A stretch of 64,000 nucleotides of DNA, from contig NZ_JACHYC010000001.1 in NCBI RefSeq assembly GCF_014192575.1, positions 806,001-870,000 on the forward strand, given 5' to 3'. Under the pieces are notes generated by a model, which ran no database searches, had not been told where the DNA came from, and saw only the letters and a list, made by a program, of their open reading frames with translations. Positions within the stretch are counted from its first letter, which is position 1. Each line of letters starts with the position of its first letter. The stretch comes from Variovorax sp. Sphag1AA (GTDB lineage: Bacteria; Pseudomonadota; Gammaproteobacteria; Burkholderiales; Burkholderiaceae_C). This document shows positions 1 to 8,414 of the stretch, one piece after another. The position numbers and the translations under genes were made by a program.

Positions 1-2014
1 TGCCTTCGACGAGGTCGGTGATGTCTTCGACGCCGTCGTTGAAGCGTGCGACCTTGAAGTCCGGGCGCGGATCGCGGCCGGGCTTCTCGAGTTCGCCGAG
101 GATGTCCTTGACAGTGATAACGCCGAACTTCTCGTTCGCGAACAGCTCGGGCTTCAGCGTCTTGAGCATGTCCGCCCGGCCCATCAACTCGTTGACCGGC
201 TTGCCGGTCTTCTCGATCATCTGCTCGACGACCGGATAAGTTTCGGGATGCACGCCCGTCATGTCCAGCGGATTGGCGCCGCCGCGAATGCGCAGGAAGC
301 CCGCGCTTTGTTCGAAGGTCTTCGCGCCGAAGCCGGTCACGTCCAGCAACTGCTGCCGGCTCGCGAAGGCGCCATTGGATTCACGCCAACGCACCACCGC
401 CTTGGCCACGCTCGATGAGAGTCCCGAGACGCGCGACAGCAGCGGCACGCTCGCGGTGTTGAGGTCGACGCCGACCGAGTTCACGCAATCCTCGACCACC
501 GCGCTCAGCGTGCGGGCGAGTTCGCTCTGGTTCACGTCGTGCTGGTACTGACCCACGCCGATCGACTTGGGGTCGATCTTCACGAGTTCGGCCAGTGGGT
601 CCTGCAGTCGCCGCGCAATGCTCGCCGCTCCGCGCAGGCTCACGTCCACGTCCGGCATTTCCTGTGCCGCGAATTCGCTGGCGGAGTAGACCGAGGCGCC
701 GGCCTCGCTGACCACGACCTTCTCGATCGCATGCGACTCGGCGCCCGCCTGCGCGCTCATCTTCGCAAGCAACTTGATGAGGTCGGCAGCCAGCTTGTCG
801 GTCTCGCGGCTCGCGGTGCCGTTGCCGATGGCGATCAGGTTCACGCTGTGCTTCGCGCAGAGCTTGCCGAGCGTGTGCAGCGAACCTTCCCAGTCCTTGC
901 GCGGCTCGTGCGGGAAGACGGTCGCCGTCTCGACCAGCTTGCCCGTGGCATCGACCACCGCGACCTTCACGCCGGTGCGGATGCCCGGATCGAGGCCCAT
1001 CACCACGCGCTGGCCGGCCGGTGCGGCGAGCAGCAGATCGCGCAGGTTGTCCGCGAAGACCTTGATCGCGACCTTCTCGGCGTCTTCGCGCAGGCGAGTG
1101 AACAGGTCGCGCTCGGTGGAAAGCGCGAGCTTCACGCGCCATGTCCAGGCTACGCACTTGCGCAGCAGATCGTCTGCGGCGCGCCCCGAATGGCTCCAGC
1201 CCAGGTGCAGCGCGATCTTTCCTTCGGCGATCGAAGGCTTGCCCGGTTCGGGCTCGACCGGCAGCGCCAGCTTGGCGTCGAGGATCTCCTGCGCTCGGCC
1301 ACGGAACACCGCCAGCGCGCGATGCGAAGGCACGCGGCCAATCGGCTCGTCGTAGTCGAAGTAGTCGCGGAACTTGGCGACTTCGGCGTTGTTCTCGTCC
1401 TTGCCCGTCATCAGGCTCGACTTGAACAGGCCTTCGCTCCACAGCCACTCACGAAGGCTCTGCACGAGCACGGCATCTTCGGCCCAGCGCTCGGAAAGGA
1501 TGTCGCGCACGCCGTCGAGGACAGCCGGCACGGTCGAGAAATCGGGGCCCGGCTTCCCGTCGTCCAGCGTGGTGGCTGGCTGCAGGAAGGCCTTGGCTTC
1601 CACCGCAGGATCGAGCGTCGGGTCGGCAACCAGCTTGTCGGCCAGCGGCTCGATGCCAAACTCGCGCGCGATCTGGCCCTTGGTGCGGCGCTTCTGCTTG
1701 AACGGCAGGTACAGATCCTCGACCTCCTGCTTCGTCGGCGCGCCTTCGATTGCGGCGCGCAGCTCGGGCGTGAGCTTGCCTTGTTCGTCGATGCTCTTGA
1801 TCACCGCGGCGCGGCGGTCCTCGAGCTCGCGCAGGTACGCGAGGCGCGCTTCGAGTTCACGCAGCTGGGTGTCGTCGAGGCCGTTGGTGGCCTCCTTGCG
1901 GTAGCGGGCAATGAAGGGCACGGTGGCGCCCCCGTCGAGCAGCTCGACGGCGGCCTTCACCTGGTGCTCGCCGACCTTGATCTCGGCGGCGAGCTGGCGA
2001 ATGATTTTCTGCAT
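1..2014 (-). CDS. tex: Tex transcription accessory protein (3' end outside window)
   Basis: This is the N-terminal 671 residues of Tex, an RNA/DNA-binding transcription accessory protein that is about 780 residues long in this family. The start ATG at 2014 gives MQKIIRQLAAEIKV, the typical Tex beginning, followed by the helical Tex N-domain, the YqgF/RNase H-like domain and helix-hairpin-helix repeats. At the window edge the reading is still open with RFNDGVEDITDLVEG, the linker that directly precedes the C-terminal S1 RNA-binding domain, so that domain lies beyond base 1. The gene is divergent from the small membrane protein at 2174. Long open frames on the opposite strand here are GC-bias shadows. 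Confidence 0.93.
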   Translation of the reverse strand, partial: MQKIIRQLAAEIKVGEHQVKAAVELLDGGATVPFIARYRKEATNGLDDTQLRELEARLAYLRELEDRRAAVIKSIDEQGKLTPELRAAIEGAPTKQEVEDLYLPFKQKRRTKGQIAREFGIEPLADKLVADPTLDPAVEAKAFLQPATTLDDGKPGPDFSTVPAVLDGVRDILSERWAEDAVLVQSLREWLWSEGLFKSSLMTGKDENNAEVAKFRDYFDYDEPIGRVPSHRALAVFRGRAQEILDAKLALPVEPEPGKPSIAEGKIALHLGWSHSGRAADDLLRKCVAWTWRVKLALSTERDLFTRLREDAEKVAIKVFADNLRDLLLAAPAGQRVVMGLDPGIRTGVKVAVVDATGKLVETATVFPHEPRKDWEGSLHTLGKLCAKHSVNLIAIGNGTASRETDKLAADLIKLLAKMSAQAGAESHAIEKVVVSEAGASVYSASEFAAQEMPDVDVSLRGAASIARRLQDPLAELVKIDPKSIGVGQYQHDVNQSELARTLSAVVEDCVNSVGVDLNTASVPLLSRVSGLSSSVAKAVVRWRESNGAFASRQQLLDVTGFGAKTFEQSAGFLRIRGGANPLDMTGVHPETYPVVEQMIEKTGKPVNELMGRADMLKTLKPELFANEKFGVITVKDILGELEKPGRDPRPDFKVARFNDGVEDITDLVEG

Positions 2015-2173
2015 GCTGGAAGGACGTCCCTGAGTCCGGCGCCCGGATCAGGCGCATTGCGAGATAAAGCGAAGCGCGGAAGTTTGCCATAGGCACGGAG
2101 GTCCTCCAGGGTGATGACTTCGCATTACTTCGTGTAGCGAGTCGTCACCGCGCACGCCCCACAATCGTCGGCA

Positions 2174-2671
2174 ATGGGCTTCCTGAAGAAACTGCTGCGC
2201 GTGCTCGCCGCGATCGTGATCGTGCCGGTGCTTTTGTTCGAGGAATGGGGCTGGGAACCGCTCGCCCGGCTCGTCGCGCAGCTCGCCCGCCTCCCGCTCT
2301 GGGCGCGCATCGAACAGGCCCTGCGCAACCTGTCGCCGTGGGGCGCGGTGCTCGCCTTTTTCGCGCCGATGGTGCTGCTGTTTCCGATCAAGCTCATCGG
2401 CTTGCTGCTGCTCGCAGAGGGCCATGCGAAAAGTGCGGTGATGTTGCTGCTCGCCGCCAAGCTGGCAGGCACGGCGATCCTTGCGCGGCTTTTTCAGCTC
2501 GTCGAGCCGGCGCTGATGCGCATCCCGGCGTTCGCGCGCTGGTATCCACGCTGGAAGGCCTGGAAGGACAAGGTGATGCTCATGGTCCGGGAAAGCCTGC
2601 CCTGGCGCATCGGTCGCGGCATCAGCAACAGCGTGCGTCGATCGTGGCGCAGCTTCAGGCGCGCACGCTGA
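2174..2671 (+). CDS. small integral membrane protein of unknown function
   Basis: A 165-residue protein with a hydrophobic N-terminal helix (about residues 8-22) and two further hydrophobic stretches (about 52-72 and 85-105), ending in a very basic tail (RRSWRSFRRAR). I do not recognise the family; similar proteins are usually annotated as hypothetical membrane proteins. The ATG at 2174 lacks a strong ribosome-binding site. It is divergent from tex and lies just upstream of the DUF2239 operon promoter, whose first palindromic box begins 8 bases after its stop codon. Confidence 0.75.
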   Translation: MGFLKKLLRVLAAIVIVPVLLFEEWGWEPLARLVAQLARLPLWARIEQALRNLSPWGAVLAFFAPMVLLFPIKLIGLLLLAEGHAKSAVMLLLAAKLAGTAILARLFQLVEPALMRIPAFARWYPRWKAWKDKVMLMVRESLPWRIGRGISNSVRRSWRSFRRAR

Positions 2672-2678
2672 TCTTTTT

Positions 2679-2688
2679 TACCCGGGTA
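2679..2688. promoter_or_regulatory. palindromic box 1 (TACCCGGGTA), candidate operator
   Basis: A perfect 10-base palindrome, TACCCGGGTA, sits directly upstream of the candidate -35 element of the DUF2239-MATE-GST operon. A second near-identical box lies 27 bases downstream, centre to centre. The pair brackets the promoter in the way expected of a repressor or autoregulator site. The sequence is seen directly; the operator role is inferred. Confidence 0.5.
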
Positions 2689-2690
2689 GA

Positions 2691-2719
2691 TTGCGTTTCT
2701 ATTTTTGCCCGGGTATTAT
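2691..2719 (+). promoter_or_regulatory. candidate sigma-70 promoter giving a near-leaderless mRNA
   Basis: TTGCGT (2691-2696) and TATTAT (2714-2719) are separated by exactly 17 bases. Transcription would start around 2725-2727, only 2-4 bases before the ATG at 2729, and no Shine-Dalgarno sequence is present. The transcript would therefore be leaderless or nearly so. The -10 element overlaps palindromic box 2. Confidence 0.5.
2706..2715. promoter_or_regulatory. palindromic box 2 (TGCCCGGGTA), candidate operator overlapping the -10
   Basis: TGCCCGGGTA differs from box 1 by one base and covers the end of the promoter spacer and the first two bases of the -10 element. A protein bound here would block RNA polymerase. 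Function is inferred from position and repetition. Confidence 0.45.
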
Positions 2720-2728
2720 TCGCGCCCC

Positions 2729-3298
2729 ATGTCTTCCTCCCCCGAATCCAATTTGACGGCGTTCGCCGGTTTCCAACGCATCGCGTCCGGTCCGCGCGCG
2801 AAGGTCATTGCCCAGGTGCGCAAGCAATGCGCGCGCTCCGGGCAGGCGCAGCCCTTCGTGTTCGACGACAGCACCGGCGAGCGGCTGGACATCGATCTTC
2901 GCGAAGACGCTCCGGCGCCTGCCGCTGCACCTGACGAACCCTCCACACGCGGCGTCGGCCGGCCCAAGCTGGGCGTGGTCGCGCGCGAGGTCACGCTGCT
3001 GCCGCGCCACTGGGAGTGGCTGGCCCGTCAGCCGGGCGGCGCATCGGTCGCGCTGCGGCGGCTGATCGACGAGGCGCGCCACGTGCACGCCGACCGCGAT
3101 GCACAACGCGCCGCGCGCGAAGCCACCTACCGCTTCATGACCGTCATGGCCGGCGATCTGTCCGGTTTCGAGGAAGCGGCGCGCGCGCTCTTTGCCGGGG
3201 ATCGCGCGCGTTTCGACGAACACATCTCCACCTGGCCCGAAGACGTACAGGCGCATTTGCACAAGCTGGCCACGGCGGCCTGGAGTGCCGCCGCATGA
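2729..3298 (+). CDS. DUF2239 family protein, possible ribbon-helix-helix autoregulator
   Basis: A 189-residue soluble protein matching the uncharacterised DUF2239 family in overall pattern (N-terminal FAGFQRIASG, central GRPKLGVVAREV, C-terminal alpha-helical part). Residues about 86-117 read as a short beta strand (REVTLLP), a helix and a second helix with small residues between, which resembles a ribbon-helix-helix DNA-binding fold. With two CCCGGG palindromes at its own promoter, an autorepressor role is plausible but unproven. The ATG at 2729 is chosen because the only upstream alternative is a TTG inside the promoter. Its stop overlaps the MATE start by four bases (ATGA). Confidence 0.82.
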   Translation: MSSSPESNLTAFAGFQRIASGPRAKVIAQVRKQCARSGQAQPFVFDDSTGERLDIDLREDAPAPAAAPDEPSTRGVGRPKLGVVAREVTLLPRHWEWLARQPGGASVALRRLIDEARHVHADRDAQRAAREATYRFMTVMAGDLSGFEEAARALFAGDRARFDEHISTWPEDVQAHLHKLATAAWSAAA

Positions 3299-4791
3299 GC
3301 CATCCAATGCAGACACAAACCGCCCCTCACCCCATCGATCCGGAAGACATCCAGCACGCCGGCGAGATCACCGCGCCACCGGCATCGGTGGCCGATCCTG
3401 TGCCGCCCCCGGTCGCTTCGCACGCCAATCCGCGCATGGCTGCCATGGCCACGCGGCCGCTGTGGAAGACCTTCCTGATCTTCCTGGCGCCGATGCTGCT
3501 CAGCAACATCCTGCAGTCCTTGTCGGGCACGCTCAACAACGTGTTCCTCGGGCAGATGATCGGCGTTGGCGCGCTGGCGGCGGTGTCGGGCTTCTTTCCG
3601 GTGATGTTCTTCTTCATCGCGTTCACCATCGGGCTCGGTGCCGGCGCTTCGGTGCTCATCGGGCAGGCCTGGGGCGCGCGCGAGCCGGACAAGGCGCGCG
3701 CCGTTGCCGGCACCACGCTGACGGTCGGCGTCCTCTTCGGTCTGTGCGTGGCCCTGTTCGGCGGTGCGTTCACCGAGCCGATGCTGCGCATGCTCGGCAC
3801 GCCGCACGACATCTTGGCCGATGCCACGAGCTACGCACGGATCATCCTGATCGCGATGCCGGGACTCTTCGTCTTCCTGCTCTCTACGGCCATGCTTCGC
3901 GGCGTAGGCGACACGGTGACGCCGCTCTACACGCTGATGATCTCGACGCTGATGGGCCTCGTCATCACGCCGACGCTGATCCGTGGCTGGTTCGGCCTGC
4001 CGAAGATGGGCGTGGCGAGCGGCGCGTGCGCGACCGTCATCTCGTTCGTCGTGGCGACGACCTGGCTGGCGTTCCACCTGCGGCGCAAGAAGAGCCCGCT
4101 CGCGCCCGATGCAGACTTCGTGCGGCATCTGCGGGTGCGCCCGGCGCTGCTCAAATCCGTGCTCAAGGTGGGTGTGCCGACCGGCGTGCAGATGATCGTG
4201 GTGTCGCTCGCCGAACTCGCGCTGCTTTCGTTCGTGAACACCTATGGGTCGGACGCGACGGCAGCCTACGGCGCGGTGAACCAGGTGGTCGCCTACGTGC
4301 AGTTCCCGGCGATCTCGATCGCGATCACCGCGTCGATCCTCGGCGCACAAGCCATCGGCGCAGGCCGCACCAACCGCCTCGGCGCGATCACGCGCACCGC
4401 GCTGATGATGAACCTCGTGCTCACCGGCGCGCTGGTGGTGCTGGGCTACCTCTTCTCGCGGCCGCTGATGGGCTTCTTCATCACCAGCGACCCGGTCATC
4501 GATGTGGCGCAAACGCTGCTGCACATCATGCTGTGGAGCACCGTGATCTTCGGCATGGGCTCGGCGCTGTCGGGGATCATGCGCGCCAGCGGCTCGGTGC
4601 TGGTGCCGACCAGCATCTCGATCTTCTGCATCGCGTTGATCGAAGTGCCGGTGGCCTGGTGGATGAGCCGCCGCTTCGGCCTCAACGGCATCTGGGTCGC
4701 GTATCCGGTGGCTTTCACGGCCATGCTGACGTTGCAGGCCTGCTATTACCGCTTCGTCTGGCGCAACAAGACCATCAGCCGGTTGATCTGA
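3295..4791 (+). CDS. MATE family multidrug efflux transporter
   Basis: A 498-residue inner-membrane protein with about 12 hydrophobic segments and the MATE pattern: LLSNILQSLSGTLNNVFLGQ early on, LRGVGDTVTPL after the first six helices, and a pseudo-repeat in the second half. MATE proteins export cationic or organic compounds using Na+ or H+ gradients. The start at 3295 overlaps the stop of the DUF2239 gene by 4 bases, and the GST gene begins 2 bases after its stop, so the three are almost certainly co-transcribed. A second in-frame ATG at 3307 is possible. The substrate cannot be read from sequence. Confidence 0.93.
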   Translation: MSHPMQTQTAPHPIDPEDIQHAGEITAPPASVADPVPPPVASHANPRMAAMATRPLWKTFLIFLAPMLLSNILQSLSGTLNNVFLGQMIGVGALAAVSGFFPVMFFFIAFTIGLGAGASVLIGQAWGAREPDKARAVAGTTLTVGVLFGLCVALFGGAFTEPMLRMLGTPHDILADATSYARIILIAMPGLFVFLLSTAMLRGVGDTVTPLYTLMISTLMGLVITPTLIRGWFGLPKMGVASGACATVISFVVATTWLAFHLRRKKSPLAPDADFVRHLRVRPALLKSVLKVGVPTGVQMIVVSLAELALLSFVNTYGSDATAAYGAVNQVVAYVQFPAISIAITASILGAQAIGAGRTNRLGAITRTALMMNLVLTGALVVLGYLFSRPLMGFFITSDPVIDVAQTLLHIMLWSTVIFGMGSALSGIMRASGSVLVPTSISIFCIALIEVPVAWWMSRRFGLNGIWVAYPVAFTAMLTLQACYYRFVWRNKTISRLI

Positions 4792-4793
4792 CG

Positions 4794-5453
4794 ATGCCGC
4801 AAGCGCTGCCGGTGCTGTATTCGTTCCGCCGCTGTCCTTACGCGATGCGGGCCCGGATGGCGATCGCGGCGAGCGGCGTGCGGTGCGAATTGCGCGAGGT
4901 CGTGCTGCGCGACAAGCCCGCCGAACTGCTCGCCGCATCGCCCAAAGGCACGGTGCCGGTGCTGGTCGACACGCAAGGCGTGGTGATCGACCAGAGCCTG
5001 GACATCATGCTGTGGGCGCTTCGCCGCCATGATCCCGACGGCTGGCTGCACCCGTCACAGGGAACGCTAGCGGACATGCTGGCACTCGTCGCCGAATGCG
5101 ATGGCGCGTTCAAGCGGCATCTGGATGGCTACAAGTACCCCGACCGGCAGCCCGAAGCCGAACGCGATGCAGCCAGCCACCGCGCGGAAGGCGCCACTTT
5201 CCTGAAGGCGCTCGATACGCGCCTGCAGTCGTCGCGTTGTCTGTTCGGCGACAACCCCGCCCTCGCGGACATCGCGATTGCGCCCTTCGTCCGCCAGTTC
5301 GCGCAGGTCGATCCGGATTGGTTCGGCGCCCAGCCGTGGCCGTGCCTGCACGAATGGCTCTCGGCCCGCCTGAATGCGCCGGTCTTCGCGCGGGTCATGG
5401 ACAAGCACCCGCAGTGGCGCGCCGGAAGCCCGGGAATCAGCTTCCCCGCATAG
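4794..5453 (+). CDS. glutathione S-transferase-like protein
   Basis: A 219-residue two-domain GST. The N-terminal thioredoxin-like domain begins LYSFRRCPYAMRAR with a CPY motif (Cys14) and carries KGTVPVLVD, the cis-Pro glutathione-binding segment. The all-alpha C-terminal domain contains ALADIAIAPFVRQF, equivalent to the N-capping region of the GST family. A Cys at the active site suggests an omega-, beta- or Grx-like member (deglutathionylation or reductive chemistry) rather than classical conjugation. It is the last gene of the DUF2239-MATE-GST operon, which pairs conjugation or reduction with export. Confidence 0.88.
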   Translation: MPQALPVLYSFRRCPYAMRARMAIAASGVRCELREVVLRDKPAELLAASPKGTVPVLVDTQGVVIDQSLDIMLWALRRHDPDGWLHPSQGTLADMLALVAECDGAFKRHLDGYKYPDRQPEAERDAASHRAEGATFLKALDTRLQSSRCLFGDNPALADIAIAPFVRQFAQVDPDWFGAQPWPCLHEWLSARLNAPVFARVMDKHPQWRAGSPGISFPA

Positions 5454-5552
5454 GTCGGCCGGATTCGAGGGCCGCCCCTAAATAACCGGCTCTTACACTT
5501 TTTCGTGACAACCCGCCTACAACTTGCCGCCAGGCCGCCGATAGGCAGAGCC

Positions 5553-5909
5553 ATGGACACGTCAGATTCAAGTCAGTCGCCGGGGGTGCTGCCCCAGCTC
5601 CCCCGAGAAAGCATCCTGCAGGACGACGGGGAGCACATCCTCGTCTCGACAAAGGGCGTGGAAGGCTCAAGGAGCGACGGCATTCTGCTTCGCCGCTGCG
5701 CTTTTTCGCTTACGACGCCGCTGGGCTGCGAATTCCTCGGCCAATACCGGCACCTGTCGGACGGCCTCTGGCATGCCACGATGCGCAGCAAACGCCGCGA
5801 AGACGGCAAGCTCGACCCGCCGCAGGTGGGCATCTACTCGACGGAACTGGATGCGATGGTCAACCTGTGGGCCAACCGCCGGTCGTTCGATCTCGGCAAT
5901 CGGGCCTGA
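5553..5909 (+). CDS. hypothetical protein, 118 residues
   Basis: A small soluble protein starting MDTSDSSQSPG at 5553 behind a weak AGGCAGAG site. It has no signal peptide or membrane segment. A central stretch (about residues 30-60) looks like alternating beta strands and the C-terminus is acidic to neutral. I do not recognise a family. Codon use resembles the neighbours, so it is probably a real gene. Confidence 0.6.
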   Translation: MDTSDSSQSPGVLPQLPRESILQDDGEHILVSTKGVEGSRSDGILLRRCAFSLTTPLGCEFLGQYRHLSDGLWHATMRSKRREDGKLDPPQVGIYSTELDAMVNLWANRRSFDLGNRA

Positions 5910-6040
5910 TCCGGGAGCGACCCGGCACCGTCGAATTCTTCGCCGCGGCGGACAGCATTTCCGCCTACTCGATCTCGCAAGATCCAGCCATGGGAGCGGC
6001 AGGCGGCGCCGCTAACCTACATGGGCCGGAAGTCGCCGCC

Positions 6041-7180
6041 ATGTCGCTGAAGCATCTTTTCGATCTCTGCCGCAATGCAGTCACCGCATGGGTCGACGAC
6101 TACGCGCCGAGCATGGGCGCCGCCATCTCCTACTACACGATCTTCTCGCTGGCACCGCTGCTGGTCATCGTGATCGCGGTCGCCGGCGCGGTGTTCGGGC
6201 GCGAAGCGGCGCAGCAGCAGATAGTTGCCCAGATCGCCGGACTGGTCGGTCGCGACGGCGCCATTGCGGTTGAAGCGCTACTGCGGAGCGCATCCGACAC
6301 CGACCGCGGAATCGTCGCCGGCACGATCAGCGCTGTCGTGTTGCTGGCTGGCGCCACGAGCGTGTTCGCGGAACTGCAAAGTGCGCTCGACCGTATCTGG
6401 CATGTGCCCGACAAGCAGAAGCCGTCCGGGATCTGGTCGGTGCTTCGCGCACGCGTGCTGTCCTTCGGGCTCGTGCTGGGCCTCGCCTTTCTGCTGGTGG
6501 TCTCGCTCATGATCAGCGCCGGCCTGGCCGCGTTCGACGCCTGGTTCGGACGCCTCATGCCGGGCTGGGAGGCGCTGCTGCAAGGCCTCAACGAAGTGTT
6601 CTCCGTCGGCATCTTCACCCTGCTCTTCGCGATGATCTTCAAGCTGATGCCGACCGCGCGCATCCGATGGGGCGATGTGTGGGTTGGCGCGCTGGTGACG
6701 GCGCTGCTCTTCGAGCTCGGCAAGTTCGGCATCAGCCTGTACCTCGGCAAGAGCGGCTTCATGCAGTCATTCGCCGCGGCGGGCTCGCTGGTGGTGCTCG
6801 TCGCGTGGGTCTACTACGCCGCGCAGATCTTTCTGCTCGGCGCGGAGTTCACGAAGGTCTACGCGGACGAGCACGGGTCGCTCGTGGGTGCGAAGGCGCA
6901 GGCGGACACGAAGCTCGCCGCCAAAGTGGCGGAGAACGGCCCCGGCGTCGCGCTGACCGCGCTCTCCTCCGCGCAGGACACCGCGGCCGATGCCCGCTCG
7001 CTCGCAGATACCGCGCATGCCAGGCGAGAGATCGAGAAGCGGATCGAGCGCACGTCCAACGCGCTGGTTCAACAGATCATCATCCTCACCGTTGTCGCGA
7101 CAGCGAACGTGCTGGTCGAGACATGGCGGAAGCATCTGCAAAAGACGCATCGCCGCGCCGCGCATCGCACGCGGCACTGA
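6041..7180 (+). CDS. YihY/virulence factor BrkB family membrane protein
   Basis: A 379-residue inner-membrane protein of the YihY/BrkB family, once wrongly described as RNase BN. It has the family hallmark near the start (ASSISYYTIFSLAP-like, here GAAISYYTIFSLAPLL), about six transmembrane helices, and the motif AGSLVVLVAWVYYAAQIFLLGAEFTK-like region at about residues 245-275. After residue about 285 a charged, coiled tail and a last hydrophobic helix extend the usual length. The start at 6041 is favoured; in-frame upstream ATGs such as 5990 would add a non-conserved leader. It is convergent with the catalase-like gene, with 7 bases between stops. Confidence 0.88.
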   Translation: MSLKHLFDLCRNAVTAWVDDYAPSMGAAISYYTIFSLAPLLVIVIAVAGAVFGREAAQQQIVAQIAGLVGRDGAIAVEALLRSASDTDRGIVAGTISAVVLLAGATSVFAELQSALDRIWHVPDKQKPSGIWSVLRARVLSFGLVLGLAFLLVVSLMISAGLAAFDAWFGRLMPGWEALLQGLNEVFSVGIFTLLFAMIFKLMPTARIRWGDVWVGALVTALLFELGKFGISLYLGKSGFMQSFAAAGSLVVLVAWVYYAAQIFLLGAEFTKVYADEHGSLVGAKAQADTKLAAKVAENGPGVALTALSSAQDTAADARSLADTAHARREIEKRIERTSNALVQQIIILTVVATANVLVETWRKHLQKTHRRAAHRTRH

Positions 7181-7187
7181 GGGTGGG

Positions 7188-8414
7188 CTACTCGAACACC
7201 TCGTCTCCAGTCGGCTCGAAATGCGGCACCGCGTTCATGTTGTGGCGCAGCGTCGACAGCGCCCAGTACATCCGCTTCCTCGCGCGGCTCTGGTTGCCGA
7301 GCGGGCGATGCTCGGCGATGGTGTGCCAGGGGTTGTACGAAAGCCGCTTCGCAAATTCCATTTGTGCAGGTGAATCGAACTTCTGCCGCGGCAGGCGCAG
7401 CGTCGCAACGCTGATGCGCGGTGAGAGCTTCTCAGGCCACAAGACGCCCGCGTTCTCGATGGGCATGAGGTGCGAGTCGGTCTGCATCTGCACGCGGAAG
7501 TCGAGCTCCACATCACCTTGCGCCAGCGAAGCGACCATGGCGTTGCGCAGGTAGTCATCCGGCGGACGGAACGGCAGCCGCGGGATCGGCGTGCGCTTGT
7601 TCGTCTTCGGCCAGACCGAGTACTGCATCGCCTGCCCGTCGCCCATCAGGTAGGGCACGCAACTGAAATACGGTGCCTCGAACGGGCTGCTCTGGGTCTT
7701 GATGAAGAGCGACTGCATCACCAGGTCGAGGATGTGCGATTCGCGCAGGTTCACGAAGTAGAAGATCTGCGCGTTCTTCACGCTCTCGATCTGCAGCGCC
7801 GCATTGCAACGCGCATCGGGGGTCACGAAGGTCGGCGTGGAGACCGCAAACATGTCGAGCGTGTGCTTCTCCTCGTCCATCAGCTTGTCGCCGGGCACGC
7901 CCATGAGCTTGATGCTGATGCTCATGAAGCCTACGTCGTCGATGTCTGGCGTGATGTAGGGCCCCGGCCCCGAGAACCGCACCCACGCACGAAAGGTCTG
8001 CGGCTTCGCATAGATGCCGACCTTCATGTGCGCCGGGATGTCGTCGTGCACGATGAACTCGCCGCGCACGATGCCCTGCGTCTTGGTGTTGCCGCCGCGC
8101 TCGAAGCCGCCGGGCTTCCACAGGTCGGTCATCTGGCGTGTGAAGCTCTTGACGATCGAATCGGTAAAGCTTTCTTCATCGGGCAGCAGTCTCTCTTCGG
8201 CAATGCCGAGCCCTTCGTTCTGGCGCCGGCTGTTGATCAGCCCGGTGGTGAAGCGCGCCAGCGGATCACGCAGGAAGGCGTCGAAGGCGGGCCGGAACAA
8301 TGGATCGAAGCGGCGCTCCAGCCGGATGAAAGCCATGCCGGCATCGCTGACGGCATTGCGCCACAGCGAGCCGGTGTTGGCACGCGGTGTCGGGCGGCTG
8401 GCGTTCGAATTCAT
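7188..8414 (-). CDS. catalase-like haem protein with altered distal site
   Basis: A 408-residue protein of the catalase-related superfamily (small catalase-like / allene-oxide-synthase-like group). The proximal haem motif R-x3-Y-x6-R is intact at residues 379-390 with Tyr383 as the likely axial ligand. The segment GIVRGEFIVHDDIPAH and the WVRFSGPG stretch match the catalase core. The distal histidine, expected in an H-x-K-x-x-G segment, appears replaced by Asn109 (NTKTQG, 109-114), so ordinary catalase activity is doubtful and a peroxide-rearranging or non-catalytic role is possible. There is no signal peptide. It is the last gene of the six-gene redox operon, overlapping the peroxidase stop by 4 bases. 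Confidence 0.85.
   Translation of the reverse strand: MNSNASRPTPRANTGSLWRNAVSDAGMAFIRLERRFDPLFRPAFDAFLRDPLARFTTGLINSRRQNEGLGIAEERLLPDEESFTDSIVKSFTRQMTDLWKPGGFERGGNTKTQGIVRGEFIVHDDIPAHMKVGIYAKPQTFRAWVRFSGPGPYITPDIDDVGFMSISIKLMGVPGDKLMDEEKHTLDMFAVSTPTFVTPDARCNAALQIESVKNAQIFYFVNLRESHILDLVMQSLFIKTQSSPFEAPYFSCVPYLMGDGQAMQYSVWPKTNKRTPIPRLPFRPPDDYLRNAMVASLAQGDVELDFRVQMQTDSHLMPIENAGVLWPEKLSPRISVATLRLPRQKFDSPAQMEFAKRLSYNPWHTIAEHRPLGNQSRARKRMYWALSTLRHNMNAVPHFEPTGDEVFE

Noticed and set aside
539..2092. Long open reading frame on the plus strand opposite tex
   Set aside because: It runs antisense to a clearly coding tex frame and has an Arg/Ala/Gly-rich composition typical of GC-driven shadow frames.
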